The position numbers were made by a program, and so were the translations under genes. 64,000 nucleotides of DNA from Porphyrobacter sp. ULC335 (lineage in GTDB: Bacteria > Pseudomonadota > Alphaproteobacteria > Sphingomonadales > Sphingomonadaceae), in contig NZ_CP078091.1 of the NCBI RefSeq assembly GCF_025917005.1, positions 1,116,001 to 1,180,000 of the forward strand, in the 5' to 3' direction. The notes beneath the pieces were generated by a model that saw only the letters and a list, made by a program, of their open reading frames with translations, had not been told where the DNA came from and ran no database searches. Numbering within the stretch: position 1 is the first letter of the stretch; every line of letters begins with the position of its first letter. Shown here piece after piece: positions 8,624-17,428 of this stretch.

Positions 8624-10072
8624 CTATCGGGACGCGGCCACGGTTGTCGACGCGGGCTTCATGAAGCCGATATCGGGCGAGGCAAAGCGCCCGATATTGG
8701 GCGCAACCGACGGCAGCTCCGAAGGCGCGACACCGAACCACAGGCCGAGGGTGGAGGACAGCTCGTCAACCGAAGTGGTTGGCAGCAGCCGACCTTGCCC
8801 GACCTGATCGCTGCTGGTGAGCGAGACTTGCGGGGCGCGTCCATAGAAGCGTCCACCGCGCACGCCCCCCCCTACGACAAAATGGTGCGCGCCCCAGCCA
8901 TGGTCGGAGCCATCGCCGTTCGAAGATAGCGTCCTTCCGAAATCGGAGGCGGTGAACGTGGTGACATTGTCCGCCACGCCCAGCTCCAGCGTGGCGCGGT
9001 AGAAGGCGTCGATCGCGGCGTCGACCTGACCAAGCAGCGCATCATGCGATCCGATCAGCCCGTCATGGTGATCGAACCCTCCGAGCGAAACGAGGAACAC
9101 CTGCCGCGTTACCCCCAGCCTTGCCCGCGCGCCGATCAGTTGGGCAACCACCCGGAGCTGGTCGGCAAGGCGGTTGCCGGTCCCGAAGCTGGTGTTCAGC
9201 GTCACGCTCCGCAGCGCATCATTGACGAAGGAACCGTACTGGATCGAGCGGTCGTTGAAGCGCGCATAGTCGGCCGCCATGACATTGCCCGAACCGCTGC
9301 GCAGCAAGGTGCCGAGCGCCTGCGAGGCCGCGGTGGAATTGAACAGCCGGTTGTTCTGCAACGGGTTGAACAGCGTCGCACCGGCAGGGGACACCTGATA
9401 GGGCAAAGCGGTCTGTCCGCTCAGGAACACGGCATTGCCGGTCGCGTTGATCGCGGTGAACATGGCATTGGTGTTCGAAGTCAGCGCCAGATCGCCCATC
9501 CGGCCGCCCCATCCTGTCCGCGATCCTTCCGGCTGCGAGCTTTGCCAGGTCGATTGCTGGTCGTTGTGCGAAAACAGCTTGGCCGGGCGCGGGACAACCC
9601 CCGCATCAAACTGCGCGCGGGTTAGCGGCTGGATCAGCGGGCCGACATTCAGCAGCGGGGCCATCGCGCCGGAATCGAACAGGGTCTTGAGGCGCGGCAT
9701 GGTGGGCGCGAGCGCATAGGTGATGTCGTCGGTCAGCCGCTGGTCCGACGGCGTGGCAAGCACGGTGTTGGCAAGCGCGCCGCGGCCGATGGCGATGCCC
9801 GATGCCTCCTCTGATCCTGCCGTTCCGCGGATCGTGGCATAGCGCGCGTAATTCGCCGCATCGACGGGGATCAGGGTGTTGCCGTGATCGTTGCCGCCAT
9901 ACAGGAACACGCAGACCAGCGCCTTGTAACCGCCCGCATTGCTGAACGCCGCCGCCTCTGCTAACCCGGCGAGGTCAAGCGCGTAGGACGAGGCTGCGCC
10001 CATCATCGCCAGCTGGCTGGTGCGCTTGAGAAACGCCCGCCGCTCGATTTCGATGCTCTTGCCGATGAACAT
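8624..10072 (-). CDS. DUF1501 family protein, twin-arginine exported
   Basis: A 482-residue protein. The N-terminus has a Tat-like signal (ERRAFLKRTSQLAMMGAASSYALDLAG), predicting export in folded form. The mature start KALVCVFLYGGNDHGNTLIP and later SLGGFDHHDG, TFTASDFGRTLSSNGDGSDHGWGAHHFVVGGGVRGGRFYG are diagnostic of DUF1501, a family structurally related to alkaline-phosphatase-fold enzymes and sulfatases. The His/Asp-rich motifs look like metal ligands. It lies directly downstream of the DUF1800 gene (20-bp gap, same strand), the standard pairing for these two families. Function is undetermined; the pair is widespread in Proteobacteria and is usually assumed to act together outside the cytoplasm. 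Confidence 0.9.
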   Translation of the reverse strand: MFIGKSIEIERRAFLKRTSQLAMMGAASSYALDLAGLAEAAAFSNAGGYKALVCVFLYGGNDHGNTLIPVDAANYARYATIRGTAGSEEASGIAIGRGALANTVLATPSDQRLTDDITYALAPTMPRLKTLFDSGAMAPLLNVGPLIQPLTRAQFDAGVVPRPAKLFSHNDQQSTWQSSQPEGSRTGWGGRMGDLALTSNTNAMFTAINATGNAVFLSGQTALPYQVSPAGATLFNPLQNNRLFNSTAASQALGTLLRSGSGNVMAADYARFNDRSIQYGSFVNDALRSVTLNTSFGTGNRLADQLRVVAQLIGARARLGVTRQVFLVSLGGFDHHDGLIGSHDALLGQVDAAIDAFYRATLELGVADNVTTFTASDFGRTLSSNGDGSDHGWGAHHFVVGGGVRGGRFYGRAPQVSLTSSDQVGQGRLLPTTSVDELSSTLGLWFGVAPSELPSVAPNIGRFASPDIGFMKPASTTVAASR

Positions 10073-10092
10073 ATCCGCGTTCCCTCCCGCGC

Positions 10093-11949
10093 CTATTTCT
10101 GGATCAGATAGTCGGTCGAAGCGAGGATCAGCGTGACGCCGATCTGCACCCGCCGCAGCCGGTCCGCGTTGGTGGAGCTGGCGGTCAGCGCCACATCTTC
10201 CATCGCGGTGCGGATCGTGTCGCGCACGCCTGCGCTGAGCTGTCGGCCTGTCAGCAGCAGATCGAGCCGGTCGAGCAGCGCAGCGGCGTCTTGGGCAAGG
10301 CCAACCTCGGTGGCGAAATCGAGCGCGATGTCGGCCACCGGCGCCCGTCCGCCGGTGAGGGCACGCTCGAGGAAATTGACATAGCCCGCCACCGAGGTCT
10401 CGTTGACCAGCTGGAACTCGGGCGCGAGCAGGCCGCGATTGGCGATTTCGGTATTGGTGGGGAAATAGCCCGGCCGGAAGAAGTTGAACACCGAAGGCGA
10501 GCGCAGCGGGCTTTGTCCCAGTGCGTTGGCCGCATCGCTGAGGTCGCCGATCTGCCAGTTGCCGCTGTTCGACCGCGCGCCGAAAGTTCTGGCTAGCTGG
10601 ACGTAGCGCAGCACGGGTTCGCGCAGCTTGCCGAAATTGGGATTGGTAAGCCCCGCCGCATCCAGCGCCTCGTTGTCGGTCAGGATCGCCTTGAACACCG
10701 CCGCCAGATCGCCGCGCCGCCCCTGCCCGTTATTGGCGAAGATCGCCGCGACGCGTCCGACATAGGCGGGCGAGGGATTGCTGGTCACCAGCCGCTGGAT
10801 CATCTGCCTGGCGAAGAACGGCCCGACATTGGCGTGGTTGAACAGATGGTCGAGCGCGAGGCGCAGACTGTCGGCAGCGTTGGTATTGGCCGGGATCGTA
10901 AGGCCGAGGAAAGTCTTGGCCTCGGCCGAATGGAAACCTGTGGCGCGGGCCGGAACCCAGCGCGCGGGATCGGCAGTCATCGGTCGCCGGGCAAATTCGG
11001 GATCGGGAATCTGGCGCGTGCCGCCCACTTCGGTCGTGAAGGCGAGGCCCGCTTGATCGAAGTCATAGCCGGTGAACACTCTGGCAAGCCCGCTCACATC
11101 GGCGCTGGTATAGGTCTCTATCGGATTGCCGCTTGCCAGCCGGTTCGTCCCGTCGGCGTTCAGTTCGAACAGGCCGATGGTGAACAGCTGCATCACCTCG
11201 CGCGCATAGTTCTCGTCGGGCACCCGGCCGCTGCTGTCCGCCCGGCGGTTGCCGCGGGTGTTGAGGAATGTCCCCATCGCCGGGTTCAGGGTGATATCCT
11301 GCAACAGGTCGCGGAAATTGCCGAATGCGTGGCGGTTGAGGATGTCCCAATACTCGCCGATCGCCGGAGCGCGCCAGACCATGTTGATCCCGGTGAGCGA
11401 CACCACGAAGAATTCCGAAAGCGCAAAGGCGATCCGCTTGCGCACGCTGTTGCCACCCGAAAGCAGCTGCGACCAGACCATGTAGTCGCCGGTGATCGTG
11501 CCATTGTAGAAGCGGTTGGCGTCGACCCGGTCGAAGCCTCTGTCGGCCAGGAATCCGCGACCGGTCTGCGCATTGGCAATGCCGAACTGGCGATCAAGCC
11601 AGGGGCCATAGCCTTCGCTGCGCAGGTCGGCGATCGCCCCGGTCGATGCCGAAAGCGAGGCCTGAAGCAGGAAGCGCGCGGCTTCCGCATCGGTCTGGGG
11701 CTTGCGCACCGTGGCGACGGGCGGACTGCCGCCGCCGCCGCTGCTGCCGCCTTCGCTCCCGCCGCCGCCGCAAGCAGCGACCGCCAGCGCAAGCGTGCTC
11801 GCGGCAGCGAATTTCGCGCGCGGGGCAAGAGGCGACGGGGCCGTCTGGGTCGAAGCAGCTGTGGGAGCGCCAAGGGTTGGCGAATGCCGAGGCACCTCGC
11901 GCACCTCATTCGGCCCCCCGACATTGTCGTCATCACCCGGAAGATACAT
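10093..11949 (-). CDS. DUF1800 family protein
   Basis: About 618 residues, from the ATG at 11949, which has GAAGGGGG ten bases upstream; a GTG at 11979 in the same frame is a weaker alternative. Residues 1-40 are Pro/Thr-rich and hydrophilic, followed by a hydrophobic segment ending AVAACGGGG, which looks like a lipobox, and a Gly/Ser-rich linker. The DUF1800 domain then runs to the end, with typical stretches: RFLLQASLSASTGAIADL, NYAREVMQLFTIGLFELNADGT, HFNH-like HLFNHANVGPFFARQMIQRLVTSNPSPAYVGRVAAIF and SPSVFNFFRPGYFPTNTEI. It is the upstream gene of the DUF1800-DUF1501 pair. The long N-terminal extension before the hydrophobic segment is unusual for a lipoprotein, so anchoring is uncertain. 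Function unknown. Confidence 0.88.
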   Translation of the reverse strand: MYLPGDDDNVGGPNEVREVPRHSPTLGAPTAASTQTAPSPLAPRAKFAAASTLALAVAACGGGGSEGGSSGGGGSPPVATVRKPQTDAEAARFLLQASLSASTGAIADLRSEGYGPWLDRQFGIANAQTGRGFLADRGFDRVDANRFYNGTITGDYMVWSQLLSGGNSVRKRIAFALSEFFVVSLTGINMVWRAPAIGEYWDILNRHAFGNFRDLLQDITLNPAMGTFLNTRGNRRADSSGRVPDENYAREVMQLFTIGLFELNADGTNRLASGNPIETYTSADVSGLARVFTGYDFDQAGLAFTTEVGGTRQIPDPEFARRPMTADPARWVPARATGFHSAEAKTFLGLTIPANTNAADSLRLALDHLFNHANVGPFFARQMIQRLVTSNPSPAYVGRVAAIFANNGQGRRGDLAAVFKAILTDNEALDAAGLTNPNFGKLREPVLRYVQLARTFGARSNSGNWQIGDLSDAANALGQSPLRSPSVFNFFRPGYFPTNTEIANRGLLAPEFQLVNETSVAGYVNFLERALTGGRAPVADIALDFATEVGLAQDAAALLDRLDLLLTGRQLSAGVRDTIRTAMEDVALTASSTNADRLRRVQIGVTLILASTDYLIQK

Positions 11950-12598
11950 GCGCCCGCCCCCTTCTATGCCCCTACGCACGAGGGCTATGATACCCTTCGT
12001 TGAATTCCAATTAAATTTGCGTCCGGCTGAAAAGAGCTGAACCGGAGCGGCTCGGGGAGAACAGGCCGGGCCATCCGGCTGGTGCTTGGGCCTTGCCGAA
12101 ACCTGTCATAAATAGCGTGCTTGGTCTGTGAAGCAGATGGTTGCTTGGTGTTGGTCCGCAACAATAAATCTCGTAGGTAGACGGCTGTCCCATGACCCCA
12201 GCGGCAACAGCGGGGATGCGCGCGTCTCCACTCAATTCACTGACACGCGCTTCTCGCCAAGGGAAATCTCCGGTCACATTGAAAGCGGATTGCTGAGGCG
12301 GGTGAAGCTGCCGCTACTTGATACGTCCTGATCCGGGTCATTAGGCCAATCTTCGGCGCGCCCCCAAATCGGTCGGCGGGGCTGCGCAGCAGCGATCCCT
12401 GTGCGACCGGCGATTATGCCGAGGCCGAGTTGCGCTTTTCGAGACTTTGCTGCTGGCGGAAAATCACGCATCTTTGTCATTCCTGCCAAATTTATGTCGC
12501 GCTAGTGCACAGTCGGTGGCGGGTTTGACCTTATGCTGCATTTGGAGTGCGCCACCGCAACGAAAGGCACGCGTTGTGCGCTGCCCAGCATAGTCTTT
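11950..12598. other. 650-bp intergenic region with no recognisable gene
   Basis: Between the divergent DUF1800 and PfpI-like genes. It must hold both promoters. By eye it is less GC-rich than its surroundings from about 12100 on and contains scattered stop codons in all frames. A 71-codon open frame on the minus strand (12489-12274) has no recognisable motif and no good ribosome site. No palindromic operator or terminator is convincing. It probably belongs to the islet that extends to the tRNA-Leu gene. Confidence 0.5.
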
Positions 12599-12613
12599 GT
12601 GAGTGACAGGACG

Positions 12614-13378
12614 ATGGAACGCCGCAATTTCTTACAGTATCTGGCGATTGCGACCGTGCCGGCTGCAGTGCCTATCCCGGTGAGTGCGCAGCAAGCGATT
12701 TGCGTTGGCGGTAATCAATCAGCCGTTCCGGACGCTCGTACCACTGCCCCTCTTGATGTCCCCGCGGCGGGCGTCATCAATGCAGGATTTCTGATTTCGA
12801 AAGGCGCGGAAATCGTTGATTTCGGTGGCCCATGGGGTGTGCTCGAATACGTCTATGTCGGAACGCCTCCGCGCAACCCATTCCGATTGTACACGGTAGC
12901 AGCGACACAGTCGCCAGTAACAGTGTCGGGCGGAATGGTCGTCGTTCCCAATTTTGCGATCGAGGATGCACCAAAGCCGGACATTCTTATCATACCAGCT
13001 ATGGACCTCAGCCAGGTCTCTCCGGAGGTCCTGGAATGGATCCGGCTGGTTCATGAGACAACGCAAGTCACTATGTCGGTCTGCAATGGTTCGTTCGTCC
13101 TTGCAAAGGCCGGCGTTCTTGATGGGCGGACCGCTACTGCCCATCATGGCGGTGCCGCCCAGCTCAAGAAAATGTTTCCGCGTGTGAATGTGATTAAAGG
13201 CAAGCGCTGGGTGGAAGATGGCCGGCTTGCCACAGCCGGTGGCCTGACGTCCGGACAGGATCTCGCGCTCAGGCTGGTCGAGAGATACTTCGGACGGGAG
13301 GTCGCCAAAGCGACGGCCACTGAACTCGAATACCTCGGCAATGGCTGGATGAACCCAGACACCAACTGGTATCGCTAA
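12614..13378 (+). CDS. DJ-1/PfpI superfamily protein with an export signal
   Basis: A 254-residue protein from the ATG at 12614; an in-frame GTG at 12599 is also possible. The N-terminus MERRNFLQYLAIATVPAAVPIPVSAQQ has a twin-arginine-like start and a signal-peptide shape, unusual for this normally cytoplasmic superfamily. The remaining domain is a class-I glutamine-amidotransferase-like fold: AGFLISKGAEIVDFGGPWGVLEY (with the conserved Glu/Asp region), then PDILIIPAMD, then the nucleophile elbow MSVCNGSFVLAKAGVLDGRTATAHHGG with the catalytic Cys in VCNGS. This pattern is closest to the GlxA/isonitrile-hydratase-like branch. Base composition looks lower in GC than neighbours and a recombinase remnant follows 12 bp later, suggesting acquisition by transfer. 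Substrate unknown. Confidence 0.82.
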   Translation: MERRNFLQYLAIATVPAAVPIPVSAQQAICVGGNQSAVPDARTTAPLDVPAAGVINAGFLISKGAEIVDFGGPWGVLEYVYVGTPPRNPFRLYTVAATQSPVTVSGGMVVVPNFAIEDAPKPDILIIPAMDLSQVSPEVLEWIRLVHETTQVTMSVCNGSFVLAKAGVLDGRTATAHHGGAAQLKKMFPRVNVIKGKRWVEDGRLATAGGLTSGQDLALRLVERYFGREVAKATATELEYLGNGWMNPDTNWYR

Positions 13379-13389
13379 TCGCCGAGGCG

Positions 13390-13632
13390 ATGGAGGTGCG
13401 CGAGCTGGTGCAGGCCTCGCCAGAACTTAGCGTCAATCAGCTGGGCAAGCGCGACGGGCGATGTCGGACTCAGCTTGGCAAGCTGTTCCGGCTTTCATGG
13501 CTGAGCCCACGCATCATCGAAGCGATCATCGATGGGCGCCAACCCGCTCGCCTGTATCGCAAGCAGCAGCTCGAAGCTAAACTGCCGATCTGCTGGAGCG
13601 CGCAGGAGCGCATGCTGGGGTTCGCTGCCTAA
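13390..13632 (+). pseudogene. Serine recombinase C-terminal remnant
   Basis: An 80-codon open frame whose product matches in style the extreme C-terminus of sphingomonad large serine recombinases: an arginine-rich helix (KRDGRCRTQLGKLFRLSWLSPRIIEAIIDGRQPARL) and an ending of the form LPICWSAQERMLGF. In intact recombinases of this family, the same two blocks close a protein of about 500 residues. The N-terminal catalytic resolvase domain with its nucleophilic serine is absent, because the preceding frame belongs to the PfpI-like gene. It is therefore a fragment, not a working enzyme. Its place beside tRNA-Leu and next to a foreign-looking gene marks the scar of an integrated element. Confidence 0.7.
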
Positions 13633-13685
13633 TGCAGCGCGGCCGCACTTGTGGTCACGTTTTTCCGGGCAGAGATATAAGGAGA

Positions 13686-13713
13686 AAAGGGCCGGGAGAT
13701 CCGGCTCTTTCTG
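13686..13713 (+). terminator. Probable transcription terminator
   Basis: Ten-base-pair hairpin (AAAGGGCCGG, five-base loop, CCGGCTCTTT, one G-U pair) followed by a few T residues, downstream of the recombinase remnant. Confidence 0.5.
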
Positions 13714-13824
13714 CGTGCTCTGGCACACCAGGCCCGATGACCGCACCCCAAATCCCGCAGAACTGCGCCGTTTTTGGCGCACTGCTCGCCGGTCGGCGAA
13801 ATCTCAATTTCAGGGATGACTGTT

Positions 13825-13911
13825 TGGTGCGGTCGAGAAGACTCGAACTTCCACGGGCTTTCGCCCACAACGACCTCAACGTTGCGCGTCTACCAATTCC
13901 GCCACGACCGC
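13825..13911 (-). tRNA. tRNA-Leu (anticodon GAG)
   Basis: On the minus strand an 87-base tRNA reads from GCGGTCGTGGCGGAATTGG to an encoded CCA. The acceptor stem GCGGTCG pairs with CGACCGC. The D-arm has TGGTAGACGC, the anticodon arm CAACG-TTGAGGT-CGTTG gives anticodon GAG, there is a long class-II variable arm (TGGGCGAAAGCCCG) as required for leucine, and the T-arm has the GTTCGAGTC loop. The CCA end is genomically encoded (13825-13827). It decodes CUC/CUU. Its 3' end faces the recombinase remnant and the PfpI gene, the usual side for integrated elements. Confidence 0.97.
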
Positions 13912-14020
13912 ACTCGGGTTTGTCGGGGTGGCCAAAGCGCCTTCCCCGCGGTAGGAGCGCGCCCCTAGCAAGGGGTTCGGGGCTGCGCAAGCTCTTTGAC
14001 GAAGGCGCGCGATTGCCGCC

Positions 14021-15028
14021 TTACTTGGGGGCCCAGCCGATATCAGCCATCGCCGCACCTGCCGGGATATTGGCGATCGCCTCGGTCACGGTAACGGTCT
14101 CGCCCGGGGCAAGCCGCCGCTTGGAGGGGGCCACCACCCAGTCACCAATATTGCGCTCGCGCCGGTCGCTGAACACCACCAGCACGTCGGGCACGTTGAG
14201 GCTTTCGCTTGCGGTATTGGTGATCGTGCCGCGCACGCGGAAAATCACTTCCCCGTTCTCGAGCGGTTCCTTCTTCTGCTGGGGCTTGGGGAAATCGAGC
14301 TCAAGCCCCGGCTGGCCCACCCCGAAGGTCGGGCGCTGGAGCGGCAGCCATTCGGGAAGGCCGTAGTAATTGACCGCCGCCACCGTGCCGGTCGCCAGCA
14401 CGGCGAACAGCGCGGCTGCGAGCGTCCACATCCGCAGCGGGTTGCGCCGCCGCGTGAAGGGCGCGCGGTAATCGAACTGCGAGCCGCCGTCGTCTTCGTC
14501 GCCCGCGTAGCCATCTTCGTCTTCGAAGGGTGGGTCGGGAATGTCGTCCCCCGGCGCGTCCGGCTCCGGGAAAGCCGGTTGCGGATCGTTACGCTCGGGC
14601 TCCTGAGGCGGGGCTGATGCCTCACCCGTGTTGTTCAACCCGTGGCGCAGGGCGCGGACGGCGAGGGATGCGTTCTCTTCGGTGTAGCCACGCTCGGGCG
14701 CAGCACCTTCGGGTGTGCGCCAATGACTGACCGACGGCCCTTCGCCCGCCCGCTCGGGCGCGGGTGCCGGCGGCGGGGGCGGCGGAGTTACGGGTTCGCG
14801 TTCCGGTGCGGCCGCTGTGGTTGCGGGCGGTGCCTGCGGTTCGGGCGCGGGCTGCGGCGCGGGTGCTGGAGGAGGCGTTGTTGGCGGCGTTCCGGCCGCT
14901 GCAAGCTCGGGCGGATCCTGAAACCAGCTATGCTTGCATTTGGCGCAGCGCACGGTGCGGCCTTCGCTGCCGATGGCAGCATCGGGCACGGCGTAGCGGG
15001 TGCCGCAGGCTGGGCAAGCGATTATCAT
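14021..15028 (-). CDS. MJ0042-type zinc-ribbon membrane protein
   Basis: A 335-residue protein started at the ATG at 15028, because the zinc ribbon begins there ([20 protein letters not shown], then [16 protein letters not shown]; two CxxC pairs); an open frame upstream to 15091 adds nothing recognisable. Residues of about 40-200 are a Pro/Ala/Glu-rich, probably disordered linker. One transmembrane helix follows ([25 protein letters not shown]), then a C-terminal periplasmic domain resembling DUF3426, a beta-sandwich-like module ([33 protein letters not shown]). The topology is zinc ribbon inside, beta domain outside. It is divergent from ftsE (166-bp gap). This arrangement of a zinc-ribbon gene beside ftsE-ftsX is common in alphaproteobacteria, and a role linked to the cell envelope is a reasonable guess only. 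Confidence 0.83.
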   Translation of the reverse strand: MIIACPACGTRYAVPDAAIGSEGRTVRCAKCKHSWFQDPPELAAAGTPPTTPPPAPAPQPAPEPQAPPATTAAAPEREPVTPPPPPPAPAPERAGEGPSVSHWRTPEGAAPERGYTEENASLAVRALRHGLNNTGEASAPPQEPERNDPQPAFPEPDAPGDDIPDPPFEDEDGYAGDEDDGGSQFDYRAPFTRRRNPLRMWTLAAALFAVLATGTVAAVNYYGLPEWLPLQRPTFGVGQPGLELDFPKPQQKKEPLENGEVIFRVRGTITNTASESLNVPDVLVVFSDRRERNIGDWVVAPSKRRLAPGETVTVTEAIANIPAGAAMADIGWAPK

Positions 15029-15194
15029 GTCACAATTTGCAATAGCCTTCGCGTGTCCGCGCACAAGAGCAACCGCCGTCCGCGTCCCCATTTACCTGTT
15101 GTTTTCCACATTACGGGGCGTAAATCGCCCGATCCAAGGCCCGTCTTGCGATCTGCGGCTTTCCCGCCGCCTGCCCCCCTGATAGGTGCGCGAC

Positions 15195-15941
15195 ATGAGT
15201 GATCATCTCGCCGAGATCGTGAAATTCGACAATGTCGGGCTGCGCTACGGCACCGATCCCGAGGTGCTGAGCAATCTGTCCTTCACGCTCTTCCCCGGCA
15301 GCTTCTATTTTCTGACCGGGGCGAGCGGGGCGGGCAAGACCAGTCTGCTCAAACTTCTGTACCTCGCGCAGCGACCTTCGCGCGGGGCGATCCGGATGTT
15401 CGGGCAGGATCTGGTGACCATGCCGCAAACCCGCCTGCCGGAGCTGCGGCGCAGGCTGGGGGTGGTGTTCCAGAACTTCCGGCTGGTCCCCTATCTCACC
15501 GCTTTCGACAATGTCGCCCTGCCGTTGCGGCTGGCGGGGACCGAGGAGAAGAAGGTCGTCAAGGCGGTTGGCGACATGCTCGACTGGGTGGGCCTGTCGC
15601 ACCGCGCCCATGCCATCCCGGCGACGATGTCGGGCGGGGAGCAGCAGCGTGTTGCCATTGCCCGCGCGGTGATCGCCCGTCCCCGGATGCTGATCGCCGA
15701 CGAACCGACCGGCAACGTCGATCCCGAAATGGCGCTGAAACTGCTGCGCTTGTTCGAGGCGCTCAACAACCGTGTTGGCACCACGGTGGTTGTGGCGACG
15801 CACGATGTCCACCTGCTCAAGAAGGTGCCGGATTCGCTGATCATGCGCCTGCACAAGGGCCAGCTCTCCGATCCGACGGGGGCGCTACGCTATCCGCCGC
15901 GCCCTTCCGGCATGAGCGGGGGAGGGAGCGGGATCGTATGA
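15195..15941 (+). CDS. ftsE: Cell-division ATP-binding protein FtsE
   Basis: A 248-residue ABC ATPase started at the ATG at 15195 (the frame also opens at GTG 15186). Walker [13 protein letters not shown] is at about residue 40, the Q-loop VVFQNFRL, the signature [14 protein letters not shown] and Walker [10 protein letters not shown] with the downstream His of the H-loop (VVATHD). Size and spacing match FtsE, the soluble ATPase that pairs with FtsX at the division site and controls peptidoglycan hydrolases. The following ftsX gene overlaps the stop codon by four bases (ATGA), so the two are translationally coupled. Confidence 0.93.
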   Translation: MSDHLAEIVKFDNVGLRYGTDPEVLSNLSFTLFPGSFYFLTGASGAGKTSLLKLLYLAQRPSRGAIRMFGQDLVTMPQTRLPELRRRLGVVFQNFRLVPYLTAFDNVALPLRLAGTEEKKVVKAVGDMLDWVGLSHRAHAIPATMSGGEQQRVAIARAVIARPRMLIADEPTGNVDPEMALKLLRLFEALNNRVGTTVVVATHDVHLLKKVPDSLIMRLHKGQLSDPTGALRYPPRPSGMSGGGSGIV

Positions 15942-16885
15942 GTACGCTTCCCCCGCTTCCCGTCCCGCCCGAGAGCGACGAGGCCGATACCCCGCCGGTG
16001 CGTCCGCGCGGGCGGGCTGCGGCGCGGCTGCTCCCGCCGACGCGCCTTACCGGGCCGATCCCCTGGGTGATCGCGATCCTGATTGCGCTGGTGGTCATCG
16101 CTGCCGCGGGGGGCCTCGCGCTGCGCAACCTTGCCACCAGCGCCAGCGCAGGCCTTTCGAGCGCGGTGAGCGTGCAGGTGATCGAGCCGAATCCCGATCT
16201 GCGCACCCAGCGCGGCGAGGCAGCGGTCAAGGTTCTGACCGGGATCGAAGGCGTCACGGCGGTTCGCCTGGTGCCCGAGGCCGAACTGGTCGCGATGCTC
16301 GAACCCTGGCTTGGCGAGGCCGCGGCGAGCGGTGACATTCCGATCCCCGCGCTGATCGATGTCGAGCTTGGCCGCAGCGCGGGGCCTGCCGAGATCAAGC
16401 GGATCGAGGCCGCACTCGCGGCCAAGGTGCCGGGCGCTCGGGTCGATGCGCAGGGCGATTTTCTGCGCCCGGTCAATGATGCGCTGATGGCGCTGCAATG
16501 GCTCGCGCTCGGCCTGATCGCGCTGGTTGCGCTGGCGACGGCGGCGGCGGTGTGGCTGGCGGCACGCAATGCCTTTGCCAGCGCGCGCGAAACGGTCGAG
16601 ATCATGCACCTGCTCGGCGCGAGCCAGCGCCAGATTTCTGCGGTGTTCCTGCGCGATGTGGTGCGGGAGGCGATTTTCGGGGCGGTGCTGGGTGCGGGGC
16701 TTGGCGTCGGGGCCGTCTGGCTGCTCGGCCAGCAGTTCGCGGCGCTCGATAGCGGGATGGTGAGCGGCGGCGGGCTGGTGCTGGCCGACTGGCTGGTGAT
16801 TGCCGCCATCCCGCTGGCCGGGGTACTGCTCGCGCTGGTGACCGCCCGCATTACCATTGCGCTCGCCCTGCGCGACATGCTTTAG
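15938..16885 (+). CDS. ftsX: Cell-division ABC transporter permease FtsX
   Basis: A 315-residue membrane protein. A Pro-rich cytoplasmic N-terminus of about 40 residues is followed by a first transmembrane helix (PWVIAILIALVVIAAAGGLAL), a periplasmic loop of about 130 residues (VKVLTGIEGVTAVRLVPEAEL...), and three further helices in the C-terminal half (ALGLIALVALATAAAVWLAARNAF; an internal helix; LADWLVIAAIPLAGVLLALVTARI). The cytoplasmic loop VEIMHLLGASQRQISAVFLRDVV is the coupling segment typical of FtsX. Four helices and one large periplasmic loop are the FtsX layout. It overlaps ftsE by four bases. The periplasmic loop is the part that would contact murein-hydrolase activators. Confidence 0.88.
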   Translation: MSTLPPLPVPPESDEADTPPVRPRGRAAARLLPPTRLTGPIPWVIAILIALVVIAAAGGLALRNLATSASAGLSSAVSVQVIEPNPDLRTQRGEAAVKVLTGIEGVTAVRLVPEAELVAMLEPWLGEAAASGDIPIPALIDVELGRSAGPAEIKRIEAALAAKVPGARVDAQGDFLRPVNDALMALQWLALGLIALVALATAAAVWLAARNAFASARETVEIMHLLGASQRQISAVFLRDVVREAIFGAVLGAGLGVGAVWLLGQQFAALDSGMVSGGGLVLADWLVIAAIPLAGVLLALVTARITIALALRDML

Positions 16886-16894
16886 GACGCGGCA

Positions 16895-17428
16895 ATGATC
16901 CGGCGCGTTATCTCTTTGGCAATTCTGGTCTGGGCGATCGGGTTCCTGTGGTTTGTGGTGGCCCTGCCGAAGCCGGCAGAGGGGCTGACCAAGACCGACG
17001 CGGTGATCGTGCTCACCGGCGGGCCGGGGCGGATCGCGCGCGGGCTGGTGGTGCTTGACGAGAAGCTGGCCGACAAGTTGCTGGTCAGCGGGGTCGATCC
17101 TGAGGTGCGCCCCGGCGAATTCGCCGCCGAGTTCGGTGTCTCCCCGCGCCAGATGGCCTGCTGCGTGACGCTCGGCTATACGGCGGTCGATACCCGCTCC
17201 AACGCTGCCGAGACCGCCAAGTGGGTGGCGCAGAACGAGGTCCGCTCGCTGCGGCTGGTGACGACCGACTGGCATATGCGCCGTGCGGCGGGCGAGCTTG
17301 ACCGGATGCTGCCCGATCATGTCACGGTGATCCGCGATGCGGTGCCCTCGCAGCCCGAATTGAAGACGCTGTTCCTTGAATATCACAAGCTGATCGCCAG
17401 CCGCGCGGCAGGACTGGCCGACCTTTGA
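16895..17428 (+). CDS. YdcF/ElyC-like DUF218 protein
   Basis: A 177-residue protein with one N-terminal membrane helix (VISLAILVWAIGFLWFVVALP) and a DUF218 domain. The domain shows DAVIVLTGGPGRIARGLVVLDE, LLVSGV, DTRSNAAETAKWV and LVTTDWHMRRAAGELDRML, the standard order of conserved blocks in the YdcF/SanA/ElyC family. The family is linked in other bacteria to envelope integrity, but its chemistry is not settled. It follows ftsX by nine bases and overlaps the acyltransferase gene by four, so it belongs to an ftsE-ftsX-ydcF-plsC run. That setting supports an envelope role. Confidence 0.83.
   Translation: MIRRVISLAILVWAIGFLWFVVALPKPAEGLTKTDAVIVLTGGPGRIARGLVVLDEKLADKLLVSGVDPEVRPGEFAAEFGVSPRQMACCVTLGYTAVDTRSNAAETAKWVAQNEVRSLRLVTTDWHMRRAAGELDRMLPDHVTVIRDAVPSQPELKTLFLEYHKLIASRAAGLADL

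Noticed and set aside
12274-12489. 71-codon frame in the islet before the PfpI gene
   Set aside because: No ribosome site, no motif and no partner; retained only as part of the intergenic description.
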